Assembly (NCBI GenBank): GCA_904395815.1
Contig: CAJFOC010000008.1
Coordinates: 1-64,000 of the forward strand
From: an uncultured Holdemania sp.
Lineage (GTDB): Bacteria > Bacillota_I > Bacilli_A > Erysipelotrichales > Erysipelotrichaceae
Reading direction: 5' to 3'
DNA length: 64,000 nt
The position numbers and the translations under genes are program-made. Below, in pieces: positions 60,509 through 64,000 of the stretch. The notes beneath the pieces were generated by a model, which saw nothing but the letters and a program-made list of their open reading frames with translations, was not told where the DNA came from and did no database searches. The first letter of the stretch is position 1, and each line of letters starts with the position of its first letter.

Positions 60509-61128
60509 CCGACCATCTCCCGGATCCGATGGCAGCACTCGTCAATGACTTCCTCTACATCACGGGAAGCGTCGATGCGGATCATCCGCTCGGCAAACAG
60601 AGCGTAAACCTGCCGGTAACCTTCACAGACGCGCTGGTGAAAATCCAGCTTTTCCTGATCCAGCCGATCCTTGTTCTGCCGCTGGCGAATCCGGCTGAGT
60701 CCCAGTTCCGCAGTGACGTCCAGAAACAGCGTTTTATCCGGAAAATGCCCTTCGATCGCAAATTCATTGATTGCCAGCACCTGCTGAATGCCGATCCCCC
60801 GTCCTACACCCTGGTAAGCCAGCGAACTGTCCACGAAACGATCACAGAGAACGATCTTTCCCTCGCGCAGTGCCGGTTCTATCTTTTCCACCCAGTGCTG
60901 ACGGCGGGATGCCGCATACAGCAGCGCTTCCGTTCTGACATCCATCGCGGTATTGGCCGGATCCAGAATGACCTGACGGATCTGTTCCGCAATCTCGATG
61001 CCTCCCGGCTCACGGGTATACACTGCGTCATATCCGTCCTGCCGCAGACGCTGAACTACCTGCGTGCTGACTGTCGTCTTGCCGCTGCCATCCGGACCCT
61101 CAAACGTAATAAACCAACCTTTTTTCAT
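60505..61128 (-). CDS. tmk: Thymidylate kinase
   Basis: Tmk phosphorylates dTMP to dTDP. The 207 residues have the P-loop 'TFEGPDGSGKTTVST', the DR(Y/F) 'LCDRFVDSSLAYQGVGRG' and the LID region 'ELGLSRIRQRQNKDRLD'. The start at 61128 follows AGGTG by 6 nt; a GTG three codons upstream overlaps that site. It is the first gene of the leftward block; its expected partner recR is not upstream because the AT-rich island begins there. Confidence 0.96.
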   Translation of the reverse strand: MKKGWFITFEGPDGSGKTTVSTQVVQRLRQDGYDAVYTREPGGIEIAEQIRQVILDPANTAMDVRTEALLYAASRRQHWVEKIEPALREGKIVLCDRFVDSSLAYQGVGRGIGIQQVLAINEFAIEGHFPDKTLFLDVTAELGLSRIRQRQNKDRLDQEKLDFHQRVCEGYRQVYALFAERMIRIDASRDVEEVIDECCHRIREMVG

Positions 61129-61465
61129 CGTTTTCACCTGTTTTGTATTATATCATGATTTTTCCCTGTTCCGCCACCCATCTCCCCTTGTCCAATCTAT
61201 GGCCGGATGCAGATCAGGTTGTCATCACTCAGAAAAAGGGATATTTTCCCGAGCTGACCCGTGTATCAGTAAAAGAAGCATCATAAAAAAAGAGAAATAC
61301 TTTCTAAGGACATCACACGACTCTGTCGGACAAACATATTTTCATCATCAAAAACACATAATACTTATAAAGTTTAAGATATAGTATATCATAAAAGCGC
61401 TTACATTTTGATCCTTAATATGATGGAAAAACATTGTATAATTTTAATAAAGCAGATAACATATA
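61129..61465. other. AT-rich intergenic region, start of the second island
   Basis: The roughly 340 bp between tmk and the broken gene hold no open gene. Base composition shifts from GC-balanced to strongly AT-rich near 61270. A TATAAT at 61437-61442 with a weak TTAATA 16 bp upstream is the probable promoter for the rightward pair that follows. Confidence 0.45.
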
Positions 61466-61920
61466 ATGAAAAAAACTATGCCTAAAAAATCTGTCATCAA
61501 GAAAGTGCATATTTCTAAGCCTGTTGCCAAGCAGTCTAAATGCAGATATTCTCCATCCGCCAATTTTTAATAGAATCGCTTGATTTAGGAGAAACAGAAT
61601 ACAGATCAAATGAATCTAAAAGATCTATTTTAAGTCATGTTAATTTCGGTAGATTTATGCCTATTAGTGACAACAATATAACAAAACATGATTTTGTAGG
61701 AATTCCTGTTTACGAATCAGTCTCTTTAAACTCTTATCATAAATATGATTTTAAAAATATTCCATCGAATTACTGGAAATATGAACCTAATCTACTAGAA
61801 CAGCCATTTCAAGACTCTGTATATATATTGCCTAAAGAAAATATTATTTATGGCAGAAAAACGATTTATTGTTGGCAGTTTGGAAAGTCGTTCTTAACAG
61901 CAGTTTCTACGAAAACATAA
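61466..61920 (+). pseudogene. Frameshifted small gene upstream of the MFS exporter
   Basis: An ATG at 61466 opens a basic 34-codon frame ('MKKTMPKKSVIKKVHISKPV') that stops at 61570. A different frame is then open to 61920 ('LIESLDLGETEYRSNESK' and on). The two join in frame if one T is added to the T5 run at 61564-61568 (ANF|LIES...), which gives a protein of about 151 residues. I do not recognise it; it has no TM and is rich in Lys, Asn, Ser and Tyr. It ends 13 bp before the MFS gene. The break may be real decay, a sequencing error, or slippage. Confidence 0.55.
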
Positions 61921-61933
61921 GGAGGAATTTGCG

Positions 61934-63106
61934 ATGAAGAAAGCTTTAATTAGAAATTATATTATGTCAAATGTAATGATAGTGATAGGTACAAGTCTGT
62001 TTAATCCTGTCTTGTATTTGTTTCTGGAGCAAAGTAATTTCAGTTATACTGATATAAGTTTATATTTGTCTATATTCTGGTTGGTTACTTTTATAAGTGA
62101 ACTGCCATGTGGCTTTGTATGTGATTTCATTGGCCATAGAGAGTCAATGATATGTAGTTGCTTGCTAAGGTTCATCGGGCTTATTATTTTGGTTTTATCC
62201 CGAAGTTTATATTTATTGATTATTTCAGCAATTTTAACCGGAATTGCTGAATCATTGCTATCCGGGACATTAGTAAGTTGGTTTGTAAATGAATCGCACC
62301 TTCATAATATTGATATTAATGAACAAGTTGTGTTTTCTAAAGCTTCGTTTATAAGTAGCTTTTTCTCTATGCTTGTGGGATTTTTAAGTGCTCAAATTTT
62401 ATATAGTATTCATATTTCATTGCCTGTATCAATCAGTTCAATTGTTTTTTTAGCAGCAACATTTTATTTCTTGTTTCTATTTCCAAAAACTAAGAAAAAG
62501 CACAAAGAACAGAAAAATTATCTGGAAGATTTAAATCAAATGACATCAGAAGTATTGCGTTTTTTCAAAAATAACCCTGAAATTATTGTTTCTTTCTTGC
62601 TGCTTTTTATACCATCTTTATTGGATTTAGGGCCTTCAAATCAGTGGCCTTCAGTATTAAATTCCACTTCCGCAGTTTACATAAATGGATACATGTGGAT
62701 TATGATAATGGGAATTTCAATGTTAGCCAATTTTGTAATTGCCAAATTTGAAAAGATAGACCTGATGCCACATTTCCGTAAGTTTATTATAATTGACATA
62801 ATATCTATTTCTATTATGTCAATATCTCATTTTTTCATAATAGGATTTATTTTGCATGTTTTCTTTTTTGCTGTCTGCAGTATTATCTCTAGAGTATATA
62901 TGCATAAAAAGCTAATACAAAACGATAGAATAAGAACAACAATCGTTTCCTGTTATAATACTTTCGAGTCCTTGCTGATTACTTTATTACTGCCAGTAAA
63001 TGGCATCTTGTCGGATGCAATTGGAATAACGCAAACATGGATTGTTTTTTCTGTTTTAGGTATCTTCATTCTTTTTCTAAGTTCAGCAGGACATGCCGTG
63101 AATTAA
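61934..63106 (+). CDS. MFS family transporter
   Basis: The 390-residue protein has twelve TM segments with the MFS loop 2-3 signature 'GFVCDFIGHRESM' and a central cytoplasmic loop 'FPKTKKKHKEQKNYLEDL'. Export of a drug or peptide-like molecule is likely, but the substrate is unknown. AAGGAGG lies before the ATG. Codon use is strongly AT-rich, unlike the neighbouring tmk and alsD genes, a sign of horizontal transfer together with the broken upstream gene. Confidence 0.9.
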   Translation: MKKALIRNYIMSNVMIVIGTSLFNPVLYLFLEQSNFSYTDISLYLSIFWLVTFISELPCGFVCDFIGHRESMICSCLLRFIGLIILVLSRSLYLLIISAILTGIAESLLSGTLVSWFVNESHLHNIDINEQVVFSKASFISSFFSMLVGFLSAQILYSIHISLPVSISSIVFLAATFYFLFLFPKTKKKHKEQKNYLEDLNQMTSEVLRFFKNNPEIIVSFLLLFIPSLLDLGPSNQWPSVLNSTSAVYINGYMWIMIMGISMLANFVIAKFEKIDLMPHFRKFIIIDIISISIMSISHFFIIGFILHVFFFAVCSIISRVYMHKKLIQNDRIRTTIVSCYNTFESLLITLLLPVNGILSDAIGITQTWIVFSVLGIFILFLSSAGHAVN

Positions 63107-63510
63107 ATTGAAAAAGAAATTTATGTGATATCGTTAACTATAGTGCGGCAACATTGAGTTAAATTGGGAAGTCGCCCCACCCGTAAAACAGACGACTCGG
63201 GACACGGGCCCTAAGCCCGCCCTGCTTGGCCGCGCCTCAACCTCTTTCAGGCTATGAGAAGTTTGCTGCGAATCCTTCATTGCTATTGACTCGTCGCTGC
63301 CCCCCAAAGGGGGCCTTTGCACTACCCGCCTTGACCCTTAAAAAGCTCCTCATAATTCTTTTACACTGAGTTTATCATGCATGATATCCGCTTTTCCTGA
63401 TCTTGTATATATTTCATCACAAACAAACGTCGCACACCCGCATCTATTTCGCACGTCTTCGTTTTTCTGTTGAGAAACTCCAACGTACTCAACTGGGTCT
63501 ATCCGACCCA
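63107..63510. other. GC-rich structured block at the end of the second island
   Basis: From about 63165 to 63345 the composition switches abruptly from AT-rich to GC-rich. Small stems are visible: CGGGC-CCTAA-GCCCG type (63205-63219) and GCCCCC-CAAA-GGGGGC (63299-63314). One minus-strand frame is open for 62 codons but lacks a good ribosome site. It may be a structured RNA or the end of a mobile element. From 63345 to 63510 I see no gene. Confidence 0.4.
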
Positions 63511-63518
63511 TAATAAAA

Positions 63519-63560
63519 GTGAACCTCCTTCATTGTGATATCCCGTCGGGGAGGTTCACT
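63519..63560 (-). terminator. Intrinsic terminator after the acetolactate decarboxylase gene
   Basis: 10-bp perfect arms (63519-63528 with 63550-63559), with TTTTATT on the minus-strand exit. Confidence 0.75.
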
Positions 63561-63597
63561 TTCGTTTCGTCGCGATTTGTCTTTACTGCCCTGACGC

Positions 63598-64000
63598 TCA
63601 GCCTTCCACGGCCGCCGTCTTCGCGCTGAGATCCTCGGTCAAATTCAATTTCGCAAATTCCGGATTCTCCGGCAGAATCAGATCAAACTCATTCAGGGTA
63701 TTGACCTTGTAGTCGAATTCCTCACATTCCAGTCCCAGAATGTGACCGCCGCGGGTCTTGTCGCTGGACAGGAAATGCAGATGCCAGCCCGGCAGATTGA
63801 TGCCTTCAACATAGTCCGGGCAATACAGCGCGATGACCGTTCCTTCAATGTTTTCCAGATGGAATTCCTTCTGCTGGCAAGCTACCTCAGACAGTGTCGG
63901 ATACGGTTTTTCGCTTGGATAACAGCTGCGGATATGCATTTTGGAAAAACGCAGCGGTTCGGATTTCAGCATGGTGAACACATTGCGGTTTGCCGGCGTG
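63598..64000 (-). CDS. alsD: Alpha-acetolactate decarboxylase, partial at the window edge
   Basis: This enzyme converts acetolactate to acetoin. The visible C-terminal 134 codons contain the metal-binding motif 'GWHLHFLSSDKTRGGHIL' and 'YPTLSEVACQQKEFHLENI', with 'CPDYVEGINLPG' in between; all are typical. The frame stays open to the right edge without a proper start codon, so the N terminus lies beyond position 64000. A GTG at 63981 is internal. Composition is again like the host backbone. Confidence 0.92.
   Translation of the reverse strand, partial: TPANRNVFTMLKSEPLRFSKMHIRSCYPSEKPYPTLSEVACQQKEFHLENIEGTVIALYCPDYVEGINLPGWHLHFLSSDKTRGGHILGLECEEFDYKVNTLNEFDLILPENPEFAKLNLTEDLSAKTAAVEG

Noticed and set aside
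61466-61570. 34-residue basic peptide considered as a RiPP precursor next to the MFS exporter
   Set aside because: There is no modification enzyme nearby and no ribosome site, and a single-base change joins it to the downstream frame. A broken gene is the simpler reading.
63134-63322. 62-codon minus-strand frame in the GC-rich block
   Set aside because: It lies within hairpin-forming sequence and lacks a ribosome site. It is more likely noncoding, so it is reported only as part of the structured block.
1-64000. CRISPR arrays, tRNA or rRNA genes, complete insertion sequences
   Set aside because: Reading both strands by eye, I found no regularly spaced repeats, no cloverleaf with CCA or T-loop consensus, and no transposase or integrase. 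A tRNAscan and an IS search would settle this.

Overview
The window reads as a chromosomal segment of a low-to-mid GC Bacillota (Firmicute). An anaerobic gut Erysipelotrichia of the Holdemania type is my best guess, but it rests on gene content and style and not on a 16S gene. Supporting traits are a Met T-box in front of metG, a lysine riboswitch, PerR next to rubrerythrin, a flavodiiron protein, the tmk-holB-yaaT-rsmI block, strong AGGAGG ribosome sites, intrinsic terminators at most gene ends, and secreted flavin-dependent redox chemistry in place of cytochromes. No rRNA, tRNA, CRISPR array, complete insertion sequence or prophage was found.

Layout. 1-4.4 kb: a leftward dtd-folD-DUF951 set, divergent from rarA, then a secreted CAP-domain protein. 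4.4-7.4 kb: a leftward operon of a triple-PepSY membrane protein, an OmpR-type regulator and its histidine kinase, headed by a phased direct repeat. 7.5-11.2 kb: zinc macrodomain hydrolase, Rrf2 regulator, HAD phosphatase and D,D-carboxypeptidase. 11.3-13.3 kb: a lysine riboswitch and an orphan oligopeptide-binding lipoprotein. 13.6-21.8 kb: BI-1 membrane protein, an unknown membrane protein, and the mutS-mutL-miaA-tcdA operon. 21.8-29.7 kb: DJ-1 protein, a PTS EIIC with a dead EIIB domain, a GNAT-rodA pair, and an XRE regulator divergent from a short UvrA paralogue.

29.8-34 kb: a LysR regulator, an AT-rich foreign patch (P-loop kinase, coding debris, imperfect direct repeats), then a flavinylated lipoprotein reductase. 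34-42.3 kb: two small unknown genes, a small XRE protein, a nadK-sulfatase-Nudix-RibD-like operon divergent from a CYTH-HAD pair, MscL with a zinc ribbon, and a ferredoxin-type aldo/keto reductase. 42.5-51.5 kb: a marR-ftsH operon with a perfect 11-bp inverted-repeat operator, a MacB permease remnant, a PAS-GGDEF-GAF cyclase, an S10 carboxypeptidase and T-box-controlled metG. 51.5-61.1 kb: MATE exporter, flavodiiron protein, cold-shock protein, a perR-rbr oxidative-stress operon, a HEPN-like protein, and the tmk-holB-yaaT-rsmI block. 61.1-63.5 kb: a second AT-rich patch with a frameshifted gene, an MFS exporter and a GC-rich structured block. The right edge cuts an acetolactate decarboxylase gene.

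Functional threads. Genome maintenance is well represented (rarA, mutSL, UvrA-like, holB). Oxygen and ROS defence is carried by fprA and perR-rbr. Several promoters carry readable operators that suggest autoregulation. The strongest candidates for new biology are the lysine-riboswitch orphan peptide-binding protein, the PTS permease without a phosphocysteine, the stand-alone zinc macrodomain hydrolase, the HEPN-like protein, and the two AT-rich islands.
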